A DNA stretch of 64,000 nt from Bacillota bacterium (GTDB lineage Bacteria; Bacillota; Clostridia; DSM-8532): positions 1-64,000 of the forward strand of contig JAEZTB010000008.1 in NCBI GenBank assembly GCA_023443745.1, in the 5' to 3' direction. Of this stretch, positions 15,798-24,329 are shown piece by piece. The position numbers were made by a program, and so were the translations under genes. The number at the start of each line of letters is the position of its first letter. Within the stretch, counting starts at the first letter, position 1. The notes beneath the pieces were generated by a model. That model was not told the DNA's origin, made no database searches, and saw nothing but the letters and a program-made list of their open reading frames with translations.

Positions 15798-17234
15798 TCA
15801 TTTCCCTATAAATGCATACTGGATCTCACTCAGAGCATTATGATCGTTTATGTACCTTTCATAATCTGCGGAAAGTGTAATAATATAGAGCTCATCGCCT
15901 ATAACGCTGAGTACATCTCTGCCATAGCCTATGTCAGGCTTGAGCGTATCCCCAAGCTTCGATTGACTATTGTCAATATATAAATAGTCTATGACATAAG
16001 TTTCTTTACCGTTAGCATTAAGAAAATAACCTTTTTCGGCCTGATAGAATCTATGGCTCATACCAGCCTTGATTGACCAGGCTGCAGCGGCATTTTGCAG
16101 TATTTCATCCTCCGAATTTGTTTCAACACTCATCATACTTGAGAGCGGAAGCTTTTTAACGCTTACAAACTCCTGTCCGCCGCCCTTAAGCATGTTGGCC
16201 GCTTTGAATAAGTCATTTTCACTCTTAAACTCAATCCAATTTGATGGGTACTTAATGTTAATCGTATTATCTACTCTATATTCTGTGTTCTTTTGTGCTG
16301 AATGGCCTACAAAAAAGCTTACGACCAGAGTAAGAATCAGAATTGCCCATACCGGAATAGTCCCCAAAAAAGCCTTTCTGGGCTCAAGGGTTTCTGCTTG
16401 AACGGATCCTTCCTTTTCATTGCGGGAAGAAATAACAACAAGCACTGCAAAAACCAGAACAGCTACAATCGCAGCCGGTATAAGCCCCAATATGTAATTA
16501 ACCTTAAAGCCATTCCGTGTGACAGCATTCAATAGAAGCTGTGTTATGGCGTTAAGAGCTGAAGCCAGAATCAGAGCAACGGGAAGCCGTAGAATATTAA
16601 ATTTCTTTTGTTTGGATACGCCCAGAATATAGCAGCTTAAGCCTGTAATACTTGCATGGGCAAAGGTCTCTATGACTACCAGCGAGGTCACATTGGAAAG
16701 CAGTGCACCACCCGTTGACAGAATATTATCGATGCTGGTCATTGCGGCAAATCCAAGCCCCAAGGCAGAGCCATAAATAATACCGTCAATTTTTTCATCA
16801 AATTCCTTACTGGAATAAATACTGTACCGGACTGACAAAAGCTTAGTGGCTTCCTGTATGACAGCGACCAGAAGAATGGTGATGACATAGTCCCGGGTCT
16901 TGGCAGTGATTCCGGTATTGACGGCAGGAAATACAAGCGAAAGAATGGGAGTATAGATGGCCTTCTGAACCAAAGCTCCCAATAAAAGCGTTTTAAACAC
17001 AAAGCTCTTGGGCTCCGGATTCAACCGATCCTGCCGATAGAAAATAGAAAGCCATAAAAGCGGAGGAATGATTGCGATAATAACGGATATAAGGGTAAGC
17101 ACACCCCGATTGATATTAGGGTCCAAAGTCTTTTCCACGATATATGAAATAAGAACAATCAAAATTAGGCCGATAATTGAAATAAAGGTTGATAGCCACA
17201 ACCCCAATTTGGTCTTTGAATTGCTGATATTCAT
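15798..17234 (-). CDS. PrsW-type intramembrane metalloprotease with C-terminal extension
   Basis: Polytopic membrane protein. About eight hydrophobic helices (residues 10-275) include the PrsW signature: VIQEATKLLSVRYS (glutamate and lysine), EFDEKIDGIIYGSALGLGFAA, and HASITGLSCYILG with a conserved histidine. PrsW cleaves the anti-sigma factor RsiW in Bacillus. Typical PrsW is about 220 residues; this protein has 478. The extra C-terminal part follows one further helix (about 298-315) and forms a roughly 160-residue probably extracytoplasmic domain (WIEFKSENDLFKAANML onward) that could sense or bind something outside. No anti-sigma gene is adjacent, so the substrate is open. Confidence 0.8.
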   Translation of the reverse strand: MNISNSKTKLGLWLSTFISIIGLILIVLISYIVEKTLDPNINRGVLTLISVIIAIIPPLLWLSIFYRQDRLNPEPKSFVFKTLLLGALVQKAIYTPILSLVFPAVNTGITAKTRDYVITILLVAVIQEATKLLSVRYSIYSSKEFDEKIDGIIYGSALGLGFAAMTSIDNILSTGGALLSNVTSLVVIETFAHASITGLSCYILGVSKQKKFNILRLPVALILASALNAITQLLLNAVTRNGFKVNYILGLIPAAIVAVLVFAVLVVISSRNEKEGSVQAETLEPRKAFLGTIPVWAILILTLVVSFFVGHSAQKNTEYRVDNTINIKYPSNWIEFKSENDLFKAANMLKGGGQEFVSVKKLPLSSMMSVETNSEDEILQNAAAAWSIKAGMSHRFYQAEKGYFLNANGKETYVIDYLYIDNSQSKLGDTLKPDIGYGRDVLSVIGDELYIITLSADYERYINDHNALSEIQYAFIGK

Positions 17235-17310
17235 TTTTTCCCCTCCACCTTAGGAATAAGCCTTTTCCAAATAATTACGTATCATTTTAGCATATATTGG
17301 CTTATAGTAC

Positions 17311-17325
17311 AACAAGGTTCCCGGG
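17311..17325. repeat. Short dispersed repeat, partial copy
   Basis: AACAAGGTTCCCGGG, identical to 30642-30656, in the gap between two minus-strand genes. Confidence 0.35.
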
Positions 17326-17347
17326 ACTCGTATTGCGACATCTGGCC

Positions 17348-19033
17348 TTAAAAAGGCGGCAGGACATCAACCGCCAATACGGTAATATCATCGGCCGGCT
17401 TTTTGCCCGTAAAATGCTTGATATCGCGTAGAATGGCCTCAGTAAGATGATCCGTTCCCCATTTATAGTATTTTAGAATCATTTCTTTCAGTCGTTTAAG
17501 GGTATATTCTTCGTTCATGGCATTTCTCGCATCTGTTAAGCCATCTGTATAAAGAACCAATTTATCTCCCGGAAACAACAAGACCTGGTGGTTGACAAAT
17601 TTAGGCTTCAAGAGATCCCCCAGCTTACAGATAGCAAAACCGTCATTATCAAGCTCCTGGATCGAACCATCTGGCCGTATTCTTAAAGGTATGGTATTTA
17701 GGCCTCCCGATGCATAAGATAATATGCCGGTTTGGATATTAAAAACACCATAAAGCATGACAATATACATATCATCATTAAAATTCGCTGCGTTAAAGGA
17801 GTCATATAGCTGCTTGAGAACCAGCGAGGGTATAGCCATCCCTTCCCCGCCCATTTCTTCCATGAGGGATTGCATTTTTTGAAAGGTAAAAATCGACAGC
17901 ATGGCAGCCGATACCCCATGACCGGAAACATCCCCAATACATAAGCCAAAGCGTTCATCATCGATTCTAAAGACATTGTAAAAGTCTCCGCTTAATTTTT
18001 CCGCCGGTACATAGCCCGAAGAAAAAGCAACATATTCGTTCCTGGGCAAAATTGGTGGAAGCATGGACAATTGCATGCCCCGGGCAATTTCCTGATCAGC
18101 CAGTAGCTTTTCATTGATGCATCGCAGTTCTGTGGTGCGTTTATCCACCAAATCATCCAGTTCAGCCAAATAAACATTAAGCTCTTCCTTGGCCTGGGAT
18201 AATAAAACATAAGGTCTTTGGATGGTTTTAACATAAAAAACATGAAACAAAAGCACATAGGATGCGAATTGGTAAATATGGCTCAAGATGCTCCATAGAT
18301 CATAGAGGCTCACAATATTTATCATGGTTACTTCACTCAGGAACATAAGCAGAAAAGCGTATGACAAAACATTATAGAGGCTGTCGTGAGTCTCTTTATA
18401 TTTACTTGCCGAACGGTAAAAAGCATAGATATACACCAGGGCTATGACGGATACTGTTATAAGTCCGGCAAAAGTGAGCCCCTGTGAATCCATTAGATTG
18501 AATTGATATAAGGGCGTCCAGGAGATTAAGGCGATGCTGATGAAAACAGCTACTATAACAATCAGAGTCAGATAACGTCTTTTAATGACTTTGTTGGGTT
18601 TTGGCTTTAATATGACCAGGGAGCTAAAGCCAATCACATTAAAAATCTGCGAAGCAAACCACAGAAGCATGGTTTGATCACCTTGATTCCTAGGTTGTTC
18701 AAGCAAGCAGTAGCCCAGCGAGCTGAAAACATGAAGCCAATCCAAAATGCATACCGTCAGGAAAGTTAAGCCTGCTATCAATATCTTGCTATCTCTTACC
18801 TGGGGATGGGTAAAAAAGACTACAATGAAAATAGATGAAGAGATCAGTATGGACACAAAAGTTAAAATATAATGTAAAATCCTGTTTACTGATAATAATT
18901 CATTAAAATTAAAAAAACCGTCATGGAGTCCCACAAAGAGGCTAGTCAGAATAAAAACAATTAGGATGATGAATAGCTGAAAAAATGAGCCTTTAGGCCT
19001 TATAAAGGATTTCCTGATGTCAGCTAAATTCAT
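17348..19033 (-). CDS. Membrane PP2C/SpoIIE-type serine phosphatase with MASE3-like sensor
   Basis: The N-terminal half (about residues 15-275) has eight or so membrane helices resembling the MASE3 sensor, with DWLHVFSSLGY and FNVIGFSSLVIL. A helical linker (280-320) leads to a PP2C/RsbU-SpoIIE phosphatase domain (about 335-560) with metal-binding Asp in AEKLSGDFYN, GDVSGHGVSAAML, LYTDGLTDARN and the terminal ADDITVLAV. Such enzymes dephosphorylate anti-anti-sigma factors or other Ser/Thr targets. No STAS or anti-sigma partner is adjacent. It is not SpoIIE itself, which has a different N-terminus. AAGGAG precedes the start. Confidence 0.87.
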   Translation of the reverse strand: MNLADIRKSFIRPKGSFFQLFIILIVFILTSLFVGLHDGFFNFNELLSVNRILHYILTFVSILISSSIFIVVFFTHPQVRDSKILIAGLTFLTVCILDWLHVFSSLGYCLLEQPRNQGDQTMLLWFASQIFNVIGFSSLVILKPKPNKVIKRRYLTLIVIVAVFISIALISWTPLYQFNLMDSQGLTFAGLITVSVIALVYIYAFYRSASKYKETHDSLYNVLSYAFLLMFLSEVTMINIVSLYDLWSILSHIYQFASYVLLFHVFYVKTIQRPYVLLSQAKEELNVYLAELDDLVDKRTTELRCINEKLLADQEIARGMQLSMLPPILPRNEYVAFSSGYVPAEKLSGDFYNVFRIDDERFGLCIGDVSGHGVSAAMLSIFTFQKMQSLMEEMGGEGMAIPSLVLKQLYDSFNAANFNDDMYIVMLYGVFNIQTGILSYASGGLNTIPLRIRPDGSIQELDNDGFAICKLGDLLKPKFVNHQVLLFPGDKLVLYTDGLTDARNAMNEEYTLKRLKEMILKYYKWGTDHLTEAILRDIKHFTGKKPADDITVLAVDVLPPF

Positions 19034-19171
19034 CTCCTTATCCTCCGGCAGGTTTTGTCCAATAGTAAAGTTTTTGTGCTTCTTTTGTAAATCCGTACGT
19101 CATAATTTGGTGATTATTATCAAAATGTATTAATCATATTTTAACATATTTGATACAATAAAAACAACATT

Positions 19172-20341
19172 TTAAGGTGTCAGAATTTGCTTAAGCTCCT
19201 GGGGAGATATTTCAACAGGACTTTCCTTGCCGGAGGTCAAAGAAATGGCCTTTTGAATCATATCAGTGCTCAAACCATAGCTGGAAAGCTGAGGAAGCTT
19301 TGCACATTCTTCAATCTCATAAAGCTTATGTACAACAGCTTGAATCTTCTTCATATCATGTTTTGAATCGTCATTGACAAGTTCACCAAGCATCAGCAAT
19401 TTATTGTAAGCCTGAGCATGGGCTTCCTTGTTATCCATAACTTTACGGACTACTACTTCAAATACCCTGGCATTAAGCTTACCGCAGACCACGCCGTGAG
19501 GAATATCCACCAGTCCGCCTATAACTCCGGCAAATCCATGTACATAACCCAGACCTGCATTGGCCAGGACAATACCTGAAAGGTAAGCTGCATAGGCTAT
19601 CTCACCTCGTAGTTCAATATCCTCAAGGCTTCCCAGGCATAGAGGCTCCAGTGCATGTAACGCCTTTTTTATACCTGAAAGTGCAAGGGCATCTGTAAAG
19701 GGGCTTGCCTTAACCGATAAAAAGCCTTCAATAAGCTGGTTAAGCGCATCCATGCCACTGAATGCCGTAACAGGAAAAGGACAGCTTAACGTTAACTGAG
19801 GATCCAAGAGTGCGTAATCAGGTACAAAATGATCATGGCGAAGGGACTTTTTGAAGCCTTTCTCCCCAACATTGCTCAAAACCGCATTCTTTGTTGCTTC
19901 GCTTCCTGTACCTGAGGTGGTGGGTACTGCAATGATGGTGACCTTGCTTCCATCATGCTCCCTGGTACCCACCCCCTCCAAATAGTCTTTTACAGAACCG
20001 GAAACCTTCATCATGGCTGATACAGCTTTTCCGGTATCAAGTACGCTTCCGCCGCCAATGGTCAATACCATTTCAATTTTCTCTTGTCTTGCCATTAACG
20101 TAATGTCGTCAACTAACTCGGGGGAGGGCTCATGGGTGACCCGGGCCTCAACACACTTGATTTTTATTTTACTTAAGCCCTCTATCAGTTGATCATAATA
20201 GGGAGTTCCTATATAAGAATTCCCACCTGTAATAAGAAGAAGGGATGAATATTTTTCTTGCTGAACAATATCAAAAATATGTTTTTGAGCTCCGCTACCA
20301 AAAAAGGTTTTTGGAATACGTGATAGGACAAACGGCAACAA
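19172..20341 (-). CDS. Iron-containing alcohol dehydrogenase
   Basis: Group III NAD(P)-dependent alcohol dehydrogenase of 389 residues. N-terminal Rossmann-like cofactor domain with TIGGGSVLDTGKAVSA; TTSGTGSEATKNAVLS; then the metal domain with GMDALNQLIEG (Asp/His-type ligands) and HGFAGVIGGLVDIPHGVVCG, whose histidines bind iron. Substrate cannot be deduced; short-chain alcohols or aldehydes are usual. Translation starts with TTG following AAGGAATG. Single gene, divergent from the FmdB-like gene. Confidence 0.9.
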   Translation of the reverse strand: MLPFVLSRIPKTFFGSGAQKHIFDIVQQEKYSSLLLITGGNSYIGTPYYDQLIEGLSKIKIKCVEARVTHEPSPELVDDITLMARQEKIEMVLTIGGGSVLDTGKAVSAMMKVSGSVKDYLEGVGTREHDGSKVTIIAVPTTSGTGSEATKNAVLSNVGEKGFKKSLRHDHFVPDYALLDPQLTLSCPFPVTAFSGMDALNQLIEGFLSVKASPFTDALALSGIKKALHALEPLCLGSLEDIELRGEIAYAAYLSGIVLANAGLGYVHGFAGVIGGLVDIPHGVVCGKLNARVFEVVVRKVMDNKEAHAQAYNKLLMLGELVNDDSKHDMKKIQAVVHKLYEIEECAKLPQLSSYGLSTDMIQKAISLTSGKESPVEISPQELKQILTP

Positions 20342-20390
20342 TTGGGCTCATTCCTTTCATTCAGAAGGCCTTCCGGTTTTAGGCCGACTC

Positions 20391-20412
20391 TGGTATAATC
20401 AGTTCTGATACA
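20391..20412 (+). promoter_or_regulatory. Extended -10 promoter for the FmdB-like gene
   Basis: TGGTATAAT at 20391-20399 is an ideal extended -10; a second similar box TGATACAAT follows at 20404-20412. No good -35, as allowed for extended -10 promoters. Confidence 0.5.
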
Positions 20413-20445
20413 ATCTCATCATAAACTATTAAGGAGATAAGCGCT

Positions 20446-20667
20446 ATGCCCTACTACGATTTAAGTTGCAAAAGCTGCGGGAATGCCTTTAATGTTAAGG
20501 CTACCATCGCGCAACGCGAAAATAAAGAGATCGCATGTCCAAAATGCCATACTCATGAGCTTGAAGCCATATTCAAATCCCTTAATTATGTGGTAAAATC
20601 CAAGAGCTGTGAGGCTCCTTCATGTCCTCAGGCTCATCGTTGCAGCTCAGGCTGCTGCCATGGATAG
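20446..20667 (+). CDS. FmdB-family zinc-ribbon protein
   Basis: A 73-residue putative regulatory protein starting MPYYDLSCKSCGNAF. CxxC pairs at residues 8/11 and 31/34 form the zinc ribbon typical of FmdB; the C-terminal tail adds six or so further cysteines (SCEAPSC, CSSGCCHG) and is unusually Cys-rich. AAGGAG precedes the start. It converges on the hemerythrin gene with only 3 bp between stop codons. Confidence 0.85.
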   Translation: MPYYDLSCKSCGNAFNVKATIAQRENKEIACPKCHTHELEAIFKSLNYVVKSKSCEAPSCPQAHRCSSGCCHG

Positions 20668-20670
20668 AAC

Positions 20671-21219
20671 TTACATGGATTCCATTTCTTCCAGCATGGG
20701 AATATAGGTTTCTCTTGCATGACGGGCTGTTTCGCTTCGTTCATAAGCTTCACATTCGCTGTTAATGGCATCCATGGTGGCATTAAGCATATTTTTTTGA
20801 GCATAGGTATAAACAACATTATCTTCCTTGTCTATATGCCGGTTCATGAGATGGGTGTAGGAAATGGCGTTAGCAATCACATCAAGCCTTGCTTCATCTT
20901 CACCTTCCAATACCCTCTTAACAGCCGATTCAAGCTCCTGCATATACAAACGCCCCATATCATGCTCCACCAGCATACCATGCTTGACCAGTTTCTCAGC
21001 AGTATCACCCAGTTCCAGCATCATACGGTTAAAAAGTATATTTTCTTCTTTTCCATGATGATGCCGGTCTGCGTAAGTGCGGACAAAATCGATGATTTTG
21101 TTAAAATCCTCATAATTGACCTGACCGCCAATTAAAATACGATAGCAAAGCTTTCTTATAACAACCAGCATTCTTTTGATATTACCATGTTCTTCAACCA
21201 TGAGATCAATGCATTTCAT
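20671..21219 (-). CDS. Hemerythrin HHE-domain protein
   Basis: Soluble four-helix protein likely binding a non-haem di-iron centre for oxygen, NO or redox sensing. Ligand motifs: MVEEHGNIKRML (helix 1), DRHHHGKEENILF (helix 2), HGMLVEHDMGRLY (helix 3) and THLMNRHIDKEDNVVY (helix 4), together supplying the HHE ligands. The start at 21219 follows AAGAAGGA with 6-nt spacing; an in-frame ATG at 21237 overlaps the site. Oxygen or NO protection is a reasonable role in an anaerobe, as inference. Confidence 0.9.
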   Translation of the reverse strand: MKCIDLMVEEHGNIKRMLVVIRKLCYRILIGGQVNYEDFNKIIDFVRTYADRHHHGKEENILFNRMMLELGDTAEKLVKHGMLVEHDMGRLYMQELESAVKRVLEGEDEARLDVIANAISYTHLMNRHIDKEDNVVYTYAQKNMLNATMDAINSECEAYERSETARHARETYIPMLEEMESM

Positions 21220-21312
21220 AGACAATCCTTCTTTCATATTTTTTTGATCAATATAATTTTACTTATAATGTCCCACCACGAGCCAAGGTGTATTCAAGAA
21301 GAAAATTTAACA

Positions 21313-22278
21313 TCAGAGCATTTCGAATTCCCCCAGGCGTATTCGTTCCAGGTTACTGTAGCCGGAGAGCGCTTCAGACAACTTTATCAATGCAGAATCC
21401 TTGTTTTTTGCCTCAAGCATCACATCAAAATCTCGGTTGGTCTCTTTTGCAGCACCCAGAAATGCATAGAAATCTTCAACATCAATATCTTCAGCGTGAC
21501 TTCTGAAATCCTTGTTGCCTCTGGGAGATGAAAAATGAAGCTTGGGCGGCAGGCTCTGATGAATCCATGTATCAAAAGCAAGAGGAATAATGTCCTTTAA
21601 GTCCTCACCGTTATTGACGCATTTGTGATGATGAATGTCAAGGACCATGGGTACCTTTAAATCACGGCAGATATCCAATACATCTATAGCAGTGTAGGAC
21701 TTATCATCGTTCTCCAGTATAAGCCGCATGCGAATACGCTCGGGAAGCTTCAGAAAGTTTTCCTTGAATCTTTCCATGGAAGCCTGCTTGTTTTTATACA
21801 GACCTCCGATGTGCATGACAAGCTTATACCGGTAATCATCAAGTCCCATGGCCTCAAAAAGCCTGACATGATAGTCCAGGTCTTTGATGGAATCCTCAAG
21901 GACCTTGGCATCGTTTGAATTGATCAAGGTGAAATGGTCCGGGTGTGCGCTGACTCTAAAATGATTTTCCTTAATAAACCTGCCGATCTCCTCGAAATCT
22001 TTTTTAAATTCCGATAGATAGTCCCAATTTTTTGTAATAGGATGGGTCGCCAGGGGTACAAGCTTGGAGGTTAGTCTGTAAACCTGAATACCAAGCGCTT
22101 TATTATATTTTAAAATGCGCAGTGTATTATTGAGATTTTTTTCGGTAATCTGCCTGAGTCTAAAAAACCTTGCCTTCTCTTCAGTTAATTTATTAAGGTT
22201 TGCCAGGGTTACTGTTCCTGACGGTGAACAATCCTCCAGATTAAGGGTCATAGCCACATAACCCAATCGAAATTTCAT
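21313..22278 (-). CDS. uvsE: UV DNA damage endonuclease
   Basis: TIM-barrel endonuclease (321 residues) nicking 5' to UV photoproducts. It begins MKFRLGYVAMTLNLEDCSPS, typical of UvsE. Metal-binding residues sit in RVSAHPDHFTLINS, LVMHIGGLYKNK, LILENDDKSYTAIDVLDIC, MVLDIHHHKC, LHFSSPRG and the C-terminal DVMLEAKNKDSALIKL. In spore formers it backs up spore photoproduct repair. GAGAGTGG precedes the start. Confidence 0.94.
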   Translation of the reverse strand: MKFRLGYVAMTLNLEDCSPSGTVTLANLNKLTEEKARFFRLRQITEKNLNNTLRILKYNKALGIQVYRLTSKLVPLATHPITKNWDYLSEFKKDFEEIGRFIKENHFRVSAHPDHFTLINSNDAKVLEDSIKDLDYHVRLFEAMGLDDYRYKLVMHIGGLYKNKQASMERFKENFLKLPERIRMRLILENDDKSYTAIDVLDICRDLKVPMVLDIHHHKCVNNGEDLKDIIPLAFDTWIHQSLPPKLHFSSPRGNKDFRSHAEDIDVEDFYAFLGAAKETNRDFDVMLEAKNKDSALIKLSEALSGYSNLERIRLGEFEML

Positions 22279-22309
22279 AACAATCCACTCTCTGTTTAGA
22301 TATTAAAAA

Positions 22310-22356
22310 AGACCTTTTAATGATGATCATCAAGAATCATCATTAAAGAGTCTTTG
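22310..22356 (-). terminator. Terminator of the Tad pilus operon
   Basis: Minus strand: CTCTTTAATGATGAT, short loop, ATCATCATTAAAAG followed by TTTTTT. Strong intrinsic terminator 35 bp after tadC. Confidence 0.8.
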
Positions 22357-22391
22357 TCTTTTTGGGATTATATATCCAAGAATCAACCAAT

Positions 22392-23321
22392 TTATTGCCC
22401 GGAAAACATTTTTATAATATTGATAACAACAGGCCCTAATAGCACAATAAAAATACAGGGAAAGATGAAGACGACCATGGGTATCAGCATTTTAATAGGC
22501 GCTTTCATAGCTTTTTCCTGTATGCGCTGCTTGCGGTTCTGCCGTATCTGTTCCGACTGGATTCTTAAGACTCTTCCCAGGCTTACACCCAGTTGATCAG
22601 CCTGAATCACCGCGCTCACGAAGCTTCTTAAATCCTGAACGCCCACGCGGTCCGACATTTGATACAAGGCATCCTTCTTGGATTTACCGATTTTAATTTC
22701 CTGGAGTACCACTTCAAATTCTCTGGCCAGTGTTCCCGGCATTTTTTCTGCCACCTTTGAAAGAGCTGAGTCAAAGGTAAGGCCTGCTTCAACGCTGACA
22801 GTGAGCAAGTCCATTATATCCGGCAGTGTTTTCATAACCTCGGACTGGCGTTTTCGGATTTTTCCGTTTAAAGACATATTAGGAAACAAAACCCCGATTG
22901 TTGCAGAGGCTGAAGTAATAAGTACGAGATATTTTAAATCAATCCTGAGTTGTAGAAATACAATAAGTATTAGTAGTGGGAGCCCTACGATCATAAAAGC
23001 TTGAATACCAAGCCAATTATTAACTCCCCAATTATTGGGCTTTCCGGCCATAATAATCTTACTTTCCAAGCTGGATATCATCTCATTGGGAGCTAATTTT
23101 ATCAGTGTTTTTCCAATATTCTCAAGTACGGGCTTGATTACACGATCAGAAAAAGAGCGGCTTAGCTCATCCTCTGGCATGTCCTGCGCGGTATGATTCT
23201 TAATGCGTTGAAGCCTTTGAGAAATATCCGCTTCTTTGCTTTTACTCCCTAATTTAAGAGTATTATAGACCAGAGCCCAAAACGATATAAAAAGAAAAAT
23301 AAGTATAAGATAATTTTGCAT
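22392..23321 (-). CDS. tadC: Tad pilus assembly membrane protein TadC
   Basis: Type II secretion F-domain protein, inner-membrane platform of the Tad/Flp pilus. N-terminal helix (residues 2-20), a pair of helices (about 95-140), the GspF-like cytoplasmic domain (VMKTLPDIMDLLTVSVEAGLTFDSAL, LGVSLGRVLRIQSEQIR) and a C-terminal helix. The start at 23321 has AGGTGGGG nearby and leaves a 10-bp gap to tadB; the longer frame to 23363 would overlap tadB without a site. Last gene of the operon. Confidence 0.92.
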   Translation of the reverse strand: MQNYLILIFLFISFWALVYNTLKLGSKSKEADISQRLQRIKNHTAQDMPEDELSRSFSDRVIKPVLENIGKTLIKLAPNEMISSLESKIIMAGKPNNWGVNNWLGIQAFMIVGLPLLILIVFLQLRIDLKYLVLITSASATIGVLFPNMSLNGKIRKRQSEVMKTLPDIMDLLTVSVEAGLTFDSALSKVAEKMPGTLAREFEVVLQEIKIGKSKKDALYQMSDRVGVQDLRSFVSAVIQADQLGVSLGRVLRIQSEQIRQNRKQRIQEKAMKAPIKMLIPMVVFIFPCIFIVLLGPVVINIIKMFSGQ

Positions 23322-23331
23322 GATTCCCCAC

Positions 23332-24294
23332 CTATACTTCAATATTAACGATCTTACGGACAAAGAGGATGCCGATACACTCCATTACAAGTGCAATAAC
23401 TATCATAATTATCCCCAGGGGATCCGTGACCAGGGTTACCATGAGCTGAGGGCTCATGACTGAAACCATAGCCGCAAGCAGAAAGGGCAACAGGGCGATA
23501 ATGATTCCGGACATACGTCCTTGGGCAGTCAGGGTTTTAATCTCACCTTTTGCTCGTATTCGCTGGCGGATTGTACCAGAGATATTGTCGAGAATCTCGG
23601 CAAGATTTCCTCCGACCTGCCGTTGAATGAGCACGGCTGTCACCATGAGCTCCAAATCGTCACTCCCAACCCGGTTTACCATATTCTCCAGAGCAGTTTC
23701 CGTATTAACCCCCAAGCTGATCTCCTTTTGAAGCTTTGCGAATTCATCGGCCACAGGCCCTGTCATCTCCTTGCTCACTGAATCCACGGCCTGAAAAAAG
23801 CTGTGGCCTGCCTTCATGGCATTTGAGAGAATAGCTATGGTATCACCTAGCTGATTGTTGATTGTTTTAAGCCGTTTCCCCATATTCCGTTTTAAGATAA
23901 TTGATGGGACAAGCCATCCCAAAAGCGCAAAAACAAAGGCAAACAACAAGCTTCCGAATAACAAAGCCCCTACCAATCCTAAGCATATGAAGAGAATCAG
24001 GCAAATTGCTAGATATTCCTCAGCCCTCATCAAAATATTGGCACTGGTTAGCTTCTTTCTAATACTGCTTTTATAGCTGTCTAAAATACCCGATCTTTCA
24101 AAGCCCTTGGCCAGTAAGCCCAGGCCCTGACGATAGGTCTCTTGCTTTTTAGGCTTGTCCTCTTTATTCAATTCCACCTGGCCCGTATAAATACCGATAC
24201 GGCTTACATAATTATCCTTTCGAAAAAGACCGTTAATGAGCTGGTAAACCGATATCCAAACTACTATACCCAGGATTAATATTGTAAAAATCAT
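23332..24294 (-). CDS. tadB: Tad pilus assembly membrane protein TadB
   Basis: Partner F-domain protein of TadC. Helices at about residues 2-20 and 95-130, GspF-like domain with LGDTIAILSNAMKAGHSFFQAVDSV and VGGNLAEILDNISGTIR, and C-terminal helices (260-315). Forms the membrane platform with the TadA ATPase. Start at 24294, after GGGGGA; a TTG two codons upstream is in frame but less well spaced. Confidence 0.92.
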   Translation of the reverse strand: MIFTILILGIVVWISVYQLINGLFRKDNYVSRIGIYTGQVELNKEDKPKKQETYRQGLGLLAKGFERSGILDSYKSSIRKKLTSANILMRAEEYLAICLILFICLGLVGALLFGSLLFAFVFALLGWLVPSIILKRNMGKRLKTINNQLGDTIAILSNAMKAGHSFFQAVDSVSKEMTGPVADEFAKLQKEISLGVNTETALENMVNRVGSDDLELMVTAVLIQRQVGGNLAEILDNISGTIRQRIRAKGEIKTLTAQGRMSGIIIALLPFLLAAMVSVMSPQLMVTLVTDPLGIIMIVIALVMECIGILFVRKIVNIEV

Positions 24295-24329
24295 TACCAA
24301 GTCCCCCTATTATGAAAGCAGCATGTCGT

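Noticed and set aside
17348..19033. SpoIIE itself
   Set aside because: Only the phosphatase domain is shared; the membrane region is of MASE3 type.
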